DNA of 64,000 nt from JAPOKJ01 sp031421635 (GTDB taxonomy: Bacteria > Pseudomonadota > Gammaproteobacteria > Burkholderiales > Burkholderiaceae_E): positions 48,265 through 112,264 of the forward strand of contig JANOPA010000059.1 in assembly GCA_031421635.1 (NCBI GenBank). The letters run 5' to 3'. The notes beneath the pieces are model-generated. The model did not search any database. It was given only the letters and a program-made list of their open reading frames with translations, and was not told where the DNA came from. This document shows, piece after piece, positions 10,205-19,061 of this stretch (positions are counted from its first letter, which is position 1; each line of letters begins with the position of its first letter). A program made the translations under genes and the position numbers.

Positions 10205-10227
10205 AAAGTGCATCGATGTTGCACTTT
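10205..10227. repeat. Inverted repeat around the S8 peptidase start codon
   Basis: AAAGTGCA and TGCACTTT form perfect 8-bp arms around a 7-base loop, and the proposed ATG (10216) of the peptidase gene lies inside it. The element AGTGCAT also occurs at about 10136. It might be an operator or an mRNA hairpin that hides the start. Confidence 0.5.
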
Positions 10228-11976
10228 CATTCCGCGTCGCCCCAATACTTGCCCCGAGAAGCCTCAATCTTCTCTGTCGGCCGCTCGGTCTGGATCGCGA
10301 CCGCCCTCTTGGTATGCTCGCTGACTCTCGGCGCCTGTGGAGGTGGTTCAAGCAACACTAGCAACGCAATAGCCGCAAGCGGTAGTCCGGCAGAAAGTCA
10401 GGCCACCACGGTATCGCCTGTCGGCGGCGGCGTCGCTGCAGGCCAGACCGCTAGCGCCCTGGGTAATCTTGCCGATGCCGCGAGCCGCGATACAAAAGCA
10501 CCCGAGCTTGATCCTGGCTGCCCGATTCGTTACAGCGCGAATTTAGCTAACGAGCAGATCGGGCCCGATCCACTATTGAATAAACAATGGCATCTTAAAA
10601 ATACCGGTCAATTTCAAGGCAAGGTTGGCGAAGACTTGAACGTTGAACATGCCTGGACTATCTCGCAAGGCGAAGGTGTGCGTATTGCCTTAGTGGATGA
10701 TGCGCTCGAAGTCGTTCATAGCGATCTGAAGGCCAATGTAGTTGCGGGTCAAAGCTATAACTATCGGCCTGCGGTGAAAGGTTCATCTTTCCCTTTGCCC
10801 TGTAATTATGACGATAGTCATGGCACTTCAGTTGCGGGCATCATTGCCTCGCGCGGCTCGAATGCCATTGGCACCGTCGGAATCGCTCCAAAAGCGCAAC
10901 TGGTCGGCTATAACGCACTGGCACTCGACTTAACTGCGGACATTGCCGACGCTTTGAATCGCGATATGGCCACGAACGCTATTTATAACAATAGCTGGGG
11001 CTCGCCCGATGATGGTGTGCTGAACGCTGCTGAACCAGAGTTTGAGGCAGCCATTCAAAAAGGCTTAAGGCTTGGCCGTCAAGGCAAGGGTTCGATCTTT
11101 GTATTTCCTGCAGGCAATGGCGGCTGCTATCAGGTCAGCGGTTCGATCGCATGCCAAAAAGATAATTCCAATCTCGACGGATATGTGAACCAGCTCGGCA
11201 TCATTACTGTTGGAGCGGTCAATCAATTGGGTCGCCTGCCTTGGTATGGCGAACGCGGCTCGAATATTTTGGTGAGTGCTCCTGCCGGGGATGGGGCGGC
11301 GGGGATCACCACGACGGCTATCTCGAACGCCTATCGTAGCGACTTTGCAGGTACTTCAGCCTCTGCGCCGATGGCCTCTGGAGTGATCGCCCTGATGCTA
11401 GGTGTGAACCCCAAACTGACTTGGCGCGATGTGCCCATTATTCTTGCGCGAAGCGCTCGCAAGAACGATATCAACGACCCTGAGTGGGCCGGACTCTTCA
11501 ACCATAAGTACGGCTTCGGCGTGATTGATGCCACGGCTGCTGTGAGAATGGCGAGTACCTGGGCTAGTGTGGGCGACACGCGAAGCCTCAAACGCTGCGA
11601 CATTTCAAGCGAAGAGTTCGCCGCGATTGCCGACGGTGGTGAGGCGCTCAAGAATACCTTGAATCTCAAGGACTGCGCGATTACGGCGATTGAGTATGTC
11701 AAAGTCGCGGTCAAGATCGATCATGAATACAGCGGCGATTTACAAATTGATTTAGTCGCGCCAAGTGGTTCGTTGAGTAATTTTTCAACTCCACGCCTCT
11801 GCGCATCTAGCGAGCGTAGCAGCAACCAGTGTGGCAGCCTTGCTCAGTGGAGCTTTGGCTCGGTGCGCCATCTTGATGAACCTGCGACCGGTGATTGGCG
11901 TCTGGCAGTTCAGGATCGAGTCATCGGAAAGAGTGGCCATCTGCAAGCCTGGAGCTTGACGGTTTACGGCCGATAA
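10216..11976 (+). CDS. Subtilisin-like (S8) serine peptidase lipoprotein with P-domain
   Basis: The product is an exported serine protease. A signal peptide ends in the lipobox LGAC with Cys41 as lipid anchor, followed by a GGGSSN low-complexity linker. The S8 triad is visible as Asp161 or Asp162 (IALVDD), His202 (DDSHGTSVAG) and Ser381 (FAGTSASAP), with the oxyanion Asn301 in PAGNGG. The last roughly 130 residues are a proprotein-convertase P-domain (YSGDLQIDLVAPSG; GDWRLAVQD), as in kexin-like bacterial proteases. It should sit on the cell surface or in the periplasm. The start is uncertain because no clear Shine-Dalgarno precedes the ATG and it lies in a palindrome. It converges with the adenosyltransferase gene. 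Confidence 0.94.
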   Translation: MLHFHSASPQYLPREASIFSVGRSVWIATALLVCSLTLGACGGGSSNTSNAIAASGSPAESQATTVSPVGGGVAAGQTASALGNLADAASRDTKAPELDPGCPIRYSANLANEQIGPDPLLNKQWHLKNTGQFQGKVGEDLNVEHAWTISQGEGVRIALVDDALEVVHSDLKANVVAGQSYNYRPAVKGSSFPLPCNYDDSHGTSVAGIIASRGSNAIGTVGIAPKAQLVGYNALALDLTADIADALNRDMATNAIYNNSWGSPDDGVLNAAEPEFEAAIQKGLRLGRQGKGSIFVFPAGNGGCYQVSGSIACQKDNSNLDGYVNQLGIITVGAVNQLGRLPWYGERGSNILVSAPAGDGAAGITTTAISNAYRSDFAGTSASAPMASGVIALMLGVNPKLTWRDVPIILARSARKNDINDPEWAGLFNHKYGFGVIDATAAVRMASTWASVGDTRSLKRCDISSEEFAAIADGGEALKNTLNLKDCAITAIEYVKVAVKIDHEYSGDLQIDLVAPSGSLSNFSTPRLCASSERSSNQCGSLAQWSFGSVRHLDEPATGDWRLAVQDRVIGKSGHLQAWSLTVYGR

Positions 11977-11992
11977 TCATTCGCTCTTGACT

Positions 11993-12562
11993 TTACATGA
12001 CCTTCTTGTCGTGATTCCAAAGCACATCGCTGCCGCCGGCATGGCGGTTTAGTACCCTTGCCAAGACGAACATCAGGTCTGAGAGACGGTTAAGATATTG
12101 ACGACAGAGAGGGCGTACAGGCGCCTCGCTGGCCAGCTCTTCGATCCCTAACGCGATCACGGCGCGTTCGGCTCGTCGGCAGACGGTTCGCGAGATATGT
12201 GCGAGTGCGGCCGCTCGCGAGCCGCCCGGCAAAATAAACTCGGCCAGCCTTGGCAGGGTCGCATTGTAATGGGCCAACCACTCGTCCAGGCGAAGCAGTT
12301 GCGGCTCATGAATATTCTCAAAACCCGGGATGCAAAGTTCGCCACCCAGATCGAACAAATCGTGTTGGATTTGGTAGAGCGCAACGCTTACCTCCGACGG
12401 CAGGTCTTCGCATAGCAAGACACCAATCGTGCAGTTAAGCTCATCGACCTCGCCCATGGCAACGACACGTGCATTGGTCTTCGAGACTCGGGAACCGTCG
12501 CCTAAACCGGTACTGCCATCGTCGCCGGTGCGGGTAGCAATCTGCGTGAGTCTTTGACCCAT
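11993..12562 (-). CDS. PduO-type cob(I)alamin adenosyltransferase
   Basis: This enzyme transfers the adenosyl group of ATP to cob(I)alamin, making coenzyme B12. The 189-residue product has the conserved N-terminal ATP site RTGDDGSTGLGDGSRVSK, GEVDELN, and the helix-bundle C-terminal motif RRAERAV followed by LNRLSDLMFVLAR, all typical of the PduO/MMAB family. It is transcribed toward the peptidase gene. No B12 riboswitch is seen upstream and no B12-dependent enzyme is encoded in the window. Confidence 0.95.
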   Translation of the reverse strand: MGQRLTQIATRTGDDGSTGLGDGSRVSKTNARVVAMGEVDELNCTIGVLLCEDLPSEVSVALYQIQHDLFDLGGELCIPGFENIHEPQLLRLDEWLAHYNATLPRLAEFILPGGSRAAALAHISRTVCRRAERAVIALGIEELASEAPVRPLCRQYLNRLSDLMFVLARVLNRHAGGSDVLWNHDKKVM

Positions 12563-12605
12563 AGGAAACCTTATTGAAAGTTGAGCGACAACGCAACCCT
12601 AGAGT

Positions 12606-13379
12606 CTAACGCTGACCGCGATGAGCCCAGGCTGTCGTATGCTTTTCGATGTAAGAAAAGAGCTCATACATGATCATTGCCATGATTGCAATCACCACCA
12701 GACCCGCAAAAGCCAAGGGCATCTTCATCGCCGAGCCGGCCGAGATCAATAGGTACCCAATCCCTTCGTTGGATGCATTCATCTCTGACACGGTCGTGCC
12801 GACAAACGCCAGGGTGATCGCTACTTTGAGCGAGGCAAAGAAATACGGCATTGAGCGCGGCAGGCCAACCTTGAGTAAGACATCGGTGCGTTTAGCCCCC
12901 AATACCCGCAGGACGTCCTCAAGTTCTGGTTCCAAGGTGGCAAGCCCGGTGGCGATATTCACCATGATGGGGAAAAACGAAATCAGGAAAGCGGTCAGCA
13001 CGGCAGGGCCAACCCCAATCCCAAACCACACCACGAGAATCGGCACGAAGGCCGCCTTTGGTAGAGCGTTGAAGGCCGTCATCAGAGGATAAACAGCGTC
13101 ATAGGCGGCCTTTGAGGAGCCAATCACAAATCCTAGTACCACTCCGACCACGATGGAAATAGCGAAGCCCAGCATGGTCGTCCAGAAGGTTCTCCAAGCA
13201 TGGCCGAGAATCACGTCGCGGTACTCGACCATCTGAACAATAATTTGGGAGGGGCTTGGAAAAATGAAGTCCGAGATATTAAATAGCCTGCAAACCAGTT
13301 CCCAAATTAAAATGATGCCCAAGAGCAGCAGAAACGGCGCTGACTTTTTGACAAGTTTCATTTGTTTGGCTGTGGCCAT
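12606..13379 (-). CDS. ABC transporter permease (NitT/TauT/SsuC type)
   Basis: A 257-residue inner-membrane permease with about six hydrophobic segments and the BPD_transp_1 coupling-loop region (LPKAAFVPILVVWFGIGVGPAVL and LRVLGAKRTDVLLKVGLPRSMPYFFASLKV, the EAA-loop equivalent). It is the third gene of a receptor-ATPase-permease import operon on the minus strand. Related systems import nitrate, taurine, sulfonates, pyrimidine or thiamine precursors. Confidence 0.94.
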   Translation of the reverse strand: MATAKQMKLVKKSAPFLLLLGIILIWELVCRLFNISDFIFPSPSQIIVQMVEYRDVILGHAWRTFWTTMLGFAISIVVGVVLGFVIGSSKAAYDAVYPLMTAFNALPKAAFVPILVVWFGIGVGPAVLTAFLISFFPIMVNIATGLATLEPELEDVLRVLGAKRTDVLLKVGLPRSMPYFFASLKVAITLAFVGTTVSEMNASNEGIGYLLISAGSAMKMPLAFAGLVVIAIMAMIMYELFSYIEKHTTAWAHRGQR

Positions 13380-13427
13380 GTGATTCGCGATGAAATGGAT
13401 AGGTTATGGAGGTGATGGAGCGAATGC

Positions 13428-14219
13428 TTAAGTGCTGCGTACCGATCCAATCCGCGTGCGCAACTGAAGGACCACTTCACTAAACTTTTCGGTATAGGTG
13501 ATTTCTAAATTGCGGGGGCGCGGCAGCTCGATTGCTTTTTTCTCAAGAAAACGACCGGGTCGCTTACTCATGACGTATACCGTGTCCGCCAAGTAAACGG
13601 CCTCACGCAAATCATGGGTGACCAAAATGACATTGAACTTTTGTTGGGTCCAAAGGTCGCGTAAGACATTCCAAAGCTCCTCGCGCGTAAAGGCGTCGAG
13701 TGCTCCGAATGGCTCATCGAGAAGGAGCATCTTGGGTTCGTGAATCAAGGCGCGGCAGATCGACGCGCGTTGCTGCATACCGCCCGACAGCTCCCAGGGA
13801 AACTTGTACTCATAACCGGCCAGCCCAACGGTCGCCAAAAGCTTCTTGGCGCGCTCGATAAACTGCGCTTTTTTAGACTTGAATTCGCTTCGGTACGGCT
13901 CAACGATTTCGAGGGGCAGCAAGACATTGTCAAGCGTGGTACGCCACGGCAGAAGAGTCGGTGCCTGAAAGGCCATGCCCACGACCTTGAGCGGACCGGT
14001 GACGGGCTGACCATCAATGTGAATGCTGCCTTTGCTGGGCATTTTCAGCCCAGTGGCAAGCTTCATGAAGGTTGATTTTCCGCACCCCGACGGCCCCACG
14101 ATGGCAATAAACTCACCATCCTGAGTTTGCAGGTTGATGTCCTCGACAGCATAGTCTTCGGCGGCCAGCAACTCGTCGTTGTAGGCCAGCCAAACATTTT
14201 TAAAGTCTACGAAATTCAA
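13428..14219 (-). CDS. ABC transporter ATP-binding protein (NitT/TauT type)
   Basis: The 263-residue ATPase powers the neighbouring permease. Walker A is GPSGCGKST at residues 42-50, the signature LSGGMQQR starts at about 144, Walker B LLLDEP ends at residue 170, and the H-loop is in LVTHDLREAV. The gene lies between the receptor and permease genes with short gaps (12 and 48 bases), so the three form one operon. Confidence 0.96.
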   Translation of the reverse strand: MNFVDFKNVWLAYNDELLAAEDYAVEDINLQTQDGEFIAIVGPSGCGKSTFMKLATGLKMPSKGSIHIDGQPVTGPLKVVGMAFQAPTLLPWRTTLDNVLLPLEIVEPYRSEFKSKKAQFIERAKKLLATVGLAGYEYKFPWELSGGMQQRASICRALIHEPKMLLLDEPFGALDAFTREELWNVLRDLWTQQKFNVILVTHDLREAVYLADTVYVMSKRPGRFLEKKAIELPRPRNLEITYTEKFSEVVLQLRTRIGSVRST

Positions 14220-14231
14220 TTTTTCCGCGGC

Positions 14232-15275
14232 TTACTTGGGCAAAACGTTGAGCTCAGCCTTTGACGGCAGGTAGTTACTGCTCCAAACCTTCGAGACATC
14301 GATACGATCTTTGGTGGTGAAGGCATCGGAGACTTGCGAGGCCATCAAAGAGAGACGCGGGCCATTGATCGCACCAAAGCCTTCGGTCTTTGCAGAAGGC
14401 GTATTGATGGAGCCTGCAATCGCTAACTTCAGTCGCTGAGTTTCAAGTGCAACGTCGATGATGCCGTCACGCTCTTTGACGTACTTGACGTAGTCCTCGG
14501 GTTTAGCCAGCACATCTTTTGTGGCCTTTGCGAAGGCCCTCAAAAAGCCCTTTACGGCATCAGGATTTTTCTTCGCGAAATCATCGGACACGATGATGGC
14601 GTTGCCGTACATTTTTACGCCAAAATCACCGTAGGGCATCACAACGATGTCTTCGGTTTTCACGCCACGCGCATTGAGGTTCAAAAGTGACGTGAAGTAA
14701 AAACCGGTTGCGGCGTCGATGTCGCCACGTGCCAGCATGGTTTCACGCAGCGGAGGGTCCATCGCCGTCCATTGGATCTTGGCCAGATCCAAGTTGTTGG
14801 CTTTGGCGAATATTGGAAAGGCTTTGCGGCCTGCATCGAATACCGGGGCTCCGAGCTTTTTCCCCTGCAAATCCGCGGGTGTCTTGATGCCCGATTTTTT
14901 GAGTGCAAATACTGCGGCGGGCGTGGTGTTATAGACCATCATCACACCCAGAGGTTTTCCCGGTGCGGCAGCATTATTGCCATGGAACTCCATCAGCGCC
15001 GCAAGGTCGGCAAAGCCCATTTCGTAGGCACCCGAAGCCACGCGGTTGACCGCGTTGCCTGAGCCGTTTCCGGAATCGATCTGCACGTCTAGCTTTTCGG
15101 CCTCGAAATAGCCCTTCGCTTTAGCGGTTAGAAATAGTGCGGCAGGACCTTCAAAGCGCCAGTCGAGCTGGAATTTGATCTTGGTTTGCGCGCTGGCAAG
15201 GCTACTGGCGGTATCGAGTGCAGACAGAACAATGGCCGCAGCAACGCTACGACCGAACTTGGTCGAAAAAAACAT
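14232..15275 (-). CDS. ABC transporter substrate-binding protein (NMT1/THI5-like)
   Basis: This periplasmic receptor begins with a signal peptide (MFFSTKFGRSVAAAIVLSAL, cleavage likely after SLASA) and then KIKFQLDWRFEGPAALFLTAKAKGYF in NMT1-like style. The ATG at 15275 is chosen because a GGAG lies nine bases before it and the signal peptide starts there; an upstream in-frame extension of 26 codons looks non-coding. It is the first gene of the import operon. The ligand is unknown. A truncated omega-transaminase gene just upstream hints that amino-nitrogen compounds or pyrimidines were once metabolised here. Confidence 0.93.
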   Translation of the reverse strand: MFFSTKFGRSVAAAIVLSALDTASSLASAQTKIKFQLDWRFEGPAALFLTAKAKGYFEAEKLDVQIDSGNGSGNAVNRVASGAYEMGFADLAALMEFHGNNAAAPGKPLGVMMVYNTTPAAVFALKKSGIKTPADLQGKKLGAPVFDAGRKAFPIFAKANNLDLAKIQWTAMDPPLRETMLARGDIDAATGFYFTSLLNLNARGVKTEDIVVMPYGDFGVKMYGNAIIVSDDFAKKNPDAVKGFLRAFAKATKDVLAKPEDYVKYVKERDGIIDVALETQRLKLAIAGSINTPSAKTEGFGAINGPRLSLMASQVSDAFTTKDRIDVSKVWSSNYLPSKAELNVLPK

Positions 15276-15433
15276 ATTGAAAATCTCCGTGGTGAGTCTT
15301 ATTCTGTATTGCACCTGTTTCAGATGCGACAAGGTTTCTACATCGTAAAGCAATTCTCATGCCGCCTCGCAAGGGGGAGAGCCGCACCTGTACGGTGCGG
15401 GTCTTGAATACTGATTTGAACTCTTGAAAATGC

Positions 15434-15772
15434 CTAGAGCTTGGACAGCACGTCCCTGACCTTGCCAATGATCTCGTCAATATGGGAGCGTTCCGCAATA
15501 GAGGGCGGGGCCATAATCAGTGCATCACCGGTGCTCTTGAGGTTCAGGCCTGCGTCGAAAAGCATTTTTTGAGCCGCATGTCCTCGGGCTCCCGGCACTT
15601 TATCCAATAGTCCGGCCGAGGCGTCAATGACCTTTTGGCCGTCTGGCGTATAAAAATACATCCCTTCGGCGCGCGCGAACATTTTTGGTTCGGACTTAAA
15701 CTCCTTGTTAGGAGTGAATGGCATCCAGTAAGGTTGAAGAGCTTGCTCAATTTGAGGGCCGGCGTGTCCCAT
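15434..15772 (-). pseudogene. Omega-amino acid:pyruvate transaminase with a large in-frame internal deletion
   Basis: The 112-residue frame joins two ends of a class III aminotransferase. Residues 1-55 match the N terminus (ALQPYWMPFTPNKEFKSEPK, YTPDGQKVIDASAGL) and residues from about 57 match the C terminus (PGARGH, STGDALIMAPPSIAE, HIDEIIGKVRDVL). About 330 residues, including the PLP-binding lysine and both cofactor loops, are missing compared with the usual 440-450. The join keeps the frame, so the gene still reads open, but it cannot encode an active enzyme. The probable start ATG at 15772 has a GGAG before it. It is either a real deletion allele or an assembly collapse. Confidence 0.82.
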
Positions 15773-15919
15773 CGGGGCTCCAAAATCGAAGGCTTATGAA
15801 ATCGATTCCAGTCATGAGTTTACCGAATGTTCGCCGGAACGACTAGAGGTTCGATTGCAGGTGCAATTACAGGCGCAAATTGCAGGTGCGATGGAAGATC
15901 CAGGCTAAGGCTTAGCTGC

Positions 15920-16813
15920 CTATCGATTCCGGCTTGCAAGATACACCCCCGGCAAGATGAGTAGAGCGCCGAAAAGATGAAATAGCTGCGGCTGTTCTCC
16001 GAGGAATATCCACCCGGTCATGGCCGCGTAGAGTGGGCCAAGGTAGAGCACCAGGCCAGTCTTGGCAGCACCCAGTTCGCGCTGCATAAAGGCGTAAGCT
16101 TGATAGGCACCCACACCAGGCAAGAGCGCCGCGATCACTCCCAACCACAGCGCTTTCAAGCTGAGCTGATGACTCAGGCCACTCATACTTGTCTCAATCA
16201 AAGTGAATGGAATGAGCACGATGATTCCACCAAGGGTGATGACCGTCGAGCGAGCCACCACACCCAGACAAGTCTTTCGATTTTTGAGCATGAGAGAATA
16301 GGCCGTCCACGACAACACGGCTACCACTATCCACCAGTCACCAACTGTAAAGCTCAGGTGAACGAAGGTTGCCCAGTCTGCTTTGGCGATAATGAATAGC
16401 ATGCCCAGTAACGCGAGGGCTGCACCTAACCATTGTTGCGGCCGAAGACGCTCGTGAAACCAAAGGGCGGAAACTGCCGCGATCATGACCGGTGAGCAGG
16501 CGTATAGGAGGGAAATATTGACGGCTGGGGTTGTGCGTGCTCCAATATAAACGAAGGCTCCGCATATCCACATCCCCAGCGCACCGAGCACGATCAGGTC
16601 TTTCCATTCCTTGGCCCATTGGGGCCAGCGCTCGCGCAGCTCGCTCCAAGCAAAGGGTAGCATGACCGCAAACGCAATGCACCAACGAAGTAGCGCAAGC
16701 GCATGAGGTTCGATCACCCCAGGTGCTAGGCGCCCCACGATATAGTTCGCCGACCAAAGAGCGGGCGTAACAAACAAAAGAATACGGGCTAGGGACGCTC
16801 GCTGAATTTTCAT
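15920..16813 (-). CDS. EamA/DMT-family transporter
   Basis: A 297-residue membrane protein with ten hydrophobic segments in two EamA domains. Readable hallmarks are WSANYIVGRLAPGVIEPHALALLRW at the start, FVYIGARTTPAVNISLLYACSPVMIAA in the first repeat and GAYQAYAFMQRELGAAKTGLVLYLGPLYAA in the second. It is divergent from the RlpA-like gene. It is clearly different in sequence from the EamA protein at 9.2 kb. Substrate unknown. Confidence 0.92.
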   Translation of the reverse strand: MKIQRASLARILLFVTPALWSANYIVGRLAPGVIEPHALALLRWCIAFAVMLPFAWSELRERWPQWAKEWKDLIVLGALGMWICGAFVYIGARTTPAVNISLLYACSPVMIAAVSALWFHERLRPQQWLGAALALLGMLFIIAKADWATFVHLSFTVGDWWIVVAVLSWTAYSLMLKNRKTCLGVVARSTVITLGGIIVLIPFTLIETSMSGLSHQLSLKALWLGVIAALLPGVGAYQAYAFMQRELGAAKTGLVLYLGPLYAAMTGWIFLGEQPQLFHLFGALLILPGVYLASRNR

Positions 16814-16842
16814 AGTGCTGCATTTTACGGAAGGACTACGCT

Positions 16843-17277
16843 ATGGTAGCTACGTGTACACGACTGTTTTTAAGCCTCGTTCTATCGGTCTTTGTCATGT
16901 CAGGGCAAGCAAAGAGTGTAAAAGCGACGAGCTCTGAGCGCGCAGACGAGAAGGCCTCGGCTCCAGGGCCGCGAATGCACGGCCATGTAAGTTTTTATGG
17001 ACGCGCGTTTTCAGGACGCAAAACTGCCAACGGAGAGCGCTTCGATCCGAGCGCCTTGACGATGGCTCACCCCTCTTTGCCCTTTGGCACTTTCGTTCGG
17101 GTCACGCATCTAAAAAATAAACGGTACGTGATCGTTCGTGTGAATGATCGCGGACCCTTTACGAAGGGCCGAGTGGGGGATTTAAGCTTCGTCGCAGCAC
17201 AAAGAATTGGTATCGTGCATCGTGGCGTTGGACCCGTCAAACTGAGCGTCATCACAAATCCTGAGGTCTCGCCGTGA
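16843..17277 (+). CDS. RlpA-like double-psi beta-barrel protein
   Basis: A small exported protein (144 residues) with an N-terminal signal peptide and one RlpA-type domain: HVSFYGRAFSGRKTANGERFD, LTMAHPSLPFGTFVRVTHL and VRVNDRGPFTKGRVGDLS. The family includes septal-ring lytic transglycosylases that cut peptidoglycan strands without stem peptides. There is no SPOR domain, so septal targeting is not supported; related short proteins are often annotated as RlpA family. The catalytic Asp is probably in VNDRGPF. It converges with the next gene, with a 6-base gap. Confidence 0.92.
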   Translation: MVATCTRLFLSLVLSVFVMSGQAKSVKATSSERADEKASAPGPRMHGHVSFYGRAFSGRKTANGERFDPSALTMAHPSLPFGTFVRVTHLKNKRYVIVRVNDRGPFTKGRVGDLSFVAAQRIGIVHRGVGPVKLSVITNPEVSP

Positions 17278-17283
17278 GGTGCT

Positions 17284-18132
17284 TCAGAACTCCGCCATTT
17301 GCCCTTCACTCAATGCAATGATCTTGATATTGCTACCTTTCATGGCCGCTTGAAATTCTGCCAAGGTGCCCGGTGTTAAAGGGTTCGAGTTGTAGTGCAT
17401 CGGTAAGACCATTTTCGGCTTGATCCATTCCCGAATCGCAAACGCGGCATCGTCCGGACCCATAGTGAAGTTGCCACCAATCGGAATCAAGACCAGGTCG
17501 GGTTTGTAGTATTCACTGATGAACTTCATATCAGTGAACAAACCAGTGTCGCCCATATGCCAAATCTTGAAGCCATTCTCAAGCTCCACGATATAGCCCA
17601 TGGCTTCACCGGCGGGATGGGATTCCTGCTTGTCGGTGGCTGGGTTTTTCCAAACCAGTAAAGACGAATGTTCAGCCTTGACGGCAGTGACTTTAATGCC
17701 GGCCAAGGGTTTGACGCTGCCCGTTTTGTTAAAGCGGTGTCCAAGCTCAGAAGGGATCAAACCCAAGGTGATCAGCGGAGTCACCATGTCGGCTGGACCA
17801 TAAAGCTTGGTGTTATTGAGTTTGGCAATGGCAGGTGCATCGCCAATATGGTCGACGTGAGCATGGGTCACGAGGAGCAAATCGACCTTTCCGAGCGCAC
17901 CAAGGTCAGTCTTGTAGGGTGCTGGGGTCTTGGGGCCACCTGAAAGCCAAGGGTCAATCACAATGACCTTGCCGCCGGGCGATTTAATTCTAAAACTGGC
18001 TTGGCTAAGCCAAAGCACTTCCGTTTTAGCGCTGGCGGGCGCCGATTGAGCAAACGTGATTGAAGAGCTCAAGCCTAGCGTAACACCCAGGCTGAGGGCG
18101 CAGCTTAAGTTTGATAGTTTCTGAAAATTCAT
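17284..18132 (-). CDS. Periplasmic metallo-beta-lactamase-fold hydrolase
   Basis: The protein carries a signal peptide (start ATG 18132, cleavage near ITFAQSAPA) and a metallo-beta-lactamase domain of the UPF0173/L-ascorbate-6-phosphate lactonase-like type. The metal motif is THAHVDHIGD, with further probable ligands in VKAEHSS, HMGDTGLF and LPMHYNSNP. Length is 282 residues. Most relatives are cytoplasmic, so the signal peptide is worth noting. The gene stands alone. The substrate is unknown. Confidence 0.92.
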   Translation of the reverse strand: MNFQKLSNLSCALSLGVTLGLSSSITFAQSAPASAKTEVLWLSQASFRIKSPGGKVIVIDPWLSGGPKTPAPYKTDLGALGKVDLLLVTHAHVDHIGDAPAIAKLNNTKLYGPADMVTPLITLGLIPSELGHRFNKTGSVKPLAGIKVTAVKAEHSSLLVWKNPATDKQESHPAGEAMGYIVELENGFKIWHMGDTGLFTDMKFISEYYKPDLVLIPIGGNFTMGPDDAAFAIREWIKPKMVLPMHYNSNPLTPGTLAEFQAAMKGSNIKIIALSEGQMAEF

Positions 18133-18329
18133 AGTGGATACCTTCTTATAAGTATTTGTCGTGCGCAAAATTGTAAGCCTTTCTTCGATTTTTCAATGAG
18201 TGGCATTCAGTTCTCAGGTCGAAGCCGAGCTTTGATCCAATCACCCAGGGTCTGACCGCTAGGCGTGGGGGCCGGTCTACCGGTGTTACGATTCGGGTTC
18301 TAACCAAGTTCACTCGGCACTCAACGACA

Positions 18330-19025
18330 ATGTTTAGACGCTCAAAACCTACTGTCTTCAAGCCCGTGCCTTACCAAAGGCAGCGTCAGCCTCGGCGCGT
18401 GCCACGCTGGCTTCTCTTGTTGTTGCTCGGTGTCGCTGGCGGTGCAGGCGGGCTTTGGTATGCCCAAGAAAACTATATGCCTGCGCGCCTAAGTTTGCCC
18501 GAGACCCTGAAACTTCGTGGCGATTTGCAAAGCACCAGTGACGAGCGCGACAAATTGCGTGAAGAACTCAAGCAAACGGCTGACAAGTTGTCGCTTTCGG
18601 AGTCGCGTAGTAAAAAAGCTCAGAGCGACTTCGCGACCTCGCAGCAAACCACCGACAAGTTGCAAAAGAACATGGCGCAGCTTTTGTCGTCCTTGCCACC
18701 GGACCCGCGCGGAGGGCCGATCGGTATTCGAGCCGGGAGTTTCACGCCCACGGCTGGTCAGTTGTCCTATAACATTATCTTTACTCGAGCCAGTAAAACG
18801 GGTGATGCGTTCAAGGGCGTGGCCCAGTTGGTGGTCACCGGTCGGCGGGCGTCTGGGCGAGAAGAGGCACTGACCCTCACTCCCATGCCTATGTCGCTTG
18901 AAACCTTCGAGCAGCTTTCGGGCAACTTGCCGCTACCGGACGGGTTCGTTCCCAAGGAGGTGATGGTGCGCGTATTGAAGGGTCCTGGCGGAGATCTCAT
19001 GGCCATGCGTGTCTACAGAATATAA
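18330..19025 (+). CDS. Membrane-anchored coiled-coil protein (DUF6776-like)
   Basis: A 231-residue protein with a basic N terminus, one transmembrane segment (WLLLLLLGVAGGAGGLW, about residues 27-43), a coiled coil (about residues 60-115; DERDKLREELKQTADKL) and a C-terminal beta-rich domain (GPIGIRAGSFTPTAGQLSYN). This layout fits a betaproteobacterial family of uncharacterised inner-membrane proteins with a periplasmic domain; I assign DUF6776 from memory and with caution. It converges with the MFS-PlsC gene. Confidence 0.72.
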   Translation: MFRRSKPTVFKPVPYQRQRQPRRVPRWLLLLLLGVAGGAGGLWYAQENYMPARLSLPETLKLRGDLQSTSDERDKLREELKQTADKLSLSESRSKKAQSDFATSQQTTDKLQKNMAQLLSSLPPDPRGGPIGIRAGSFTPTAGQLSYNIIFTRASKTGDAFKGVAQLVVTGRRASGREEALTLTPMPMSLETFEQLSGNLPLPDGFVPKEVMVRVLKGPGGDLMAMRVYRI

Positions 19026-19061
19026 AGTGATGTTCGGCAGGGGCGTCGAACACCACGCGAG

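Noticed and set aside
15382..15400. Hairpin CCGCACC/GGTGCGG upstream of the ABC receptor gene as terminator
   Set aside because: The stem is only 7 bp and no T-run follows on either strand.
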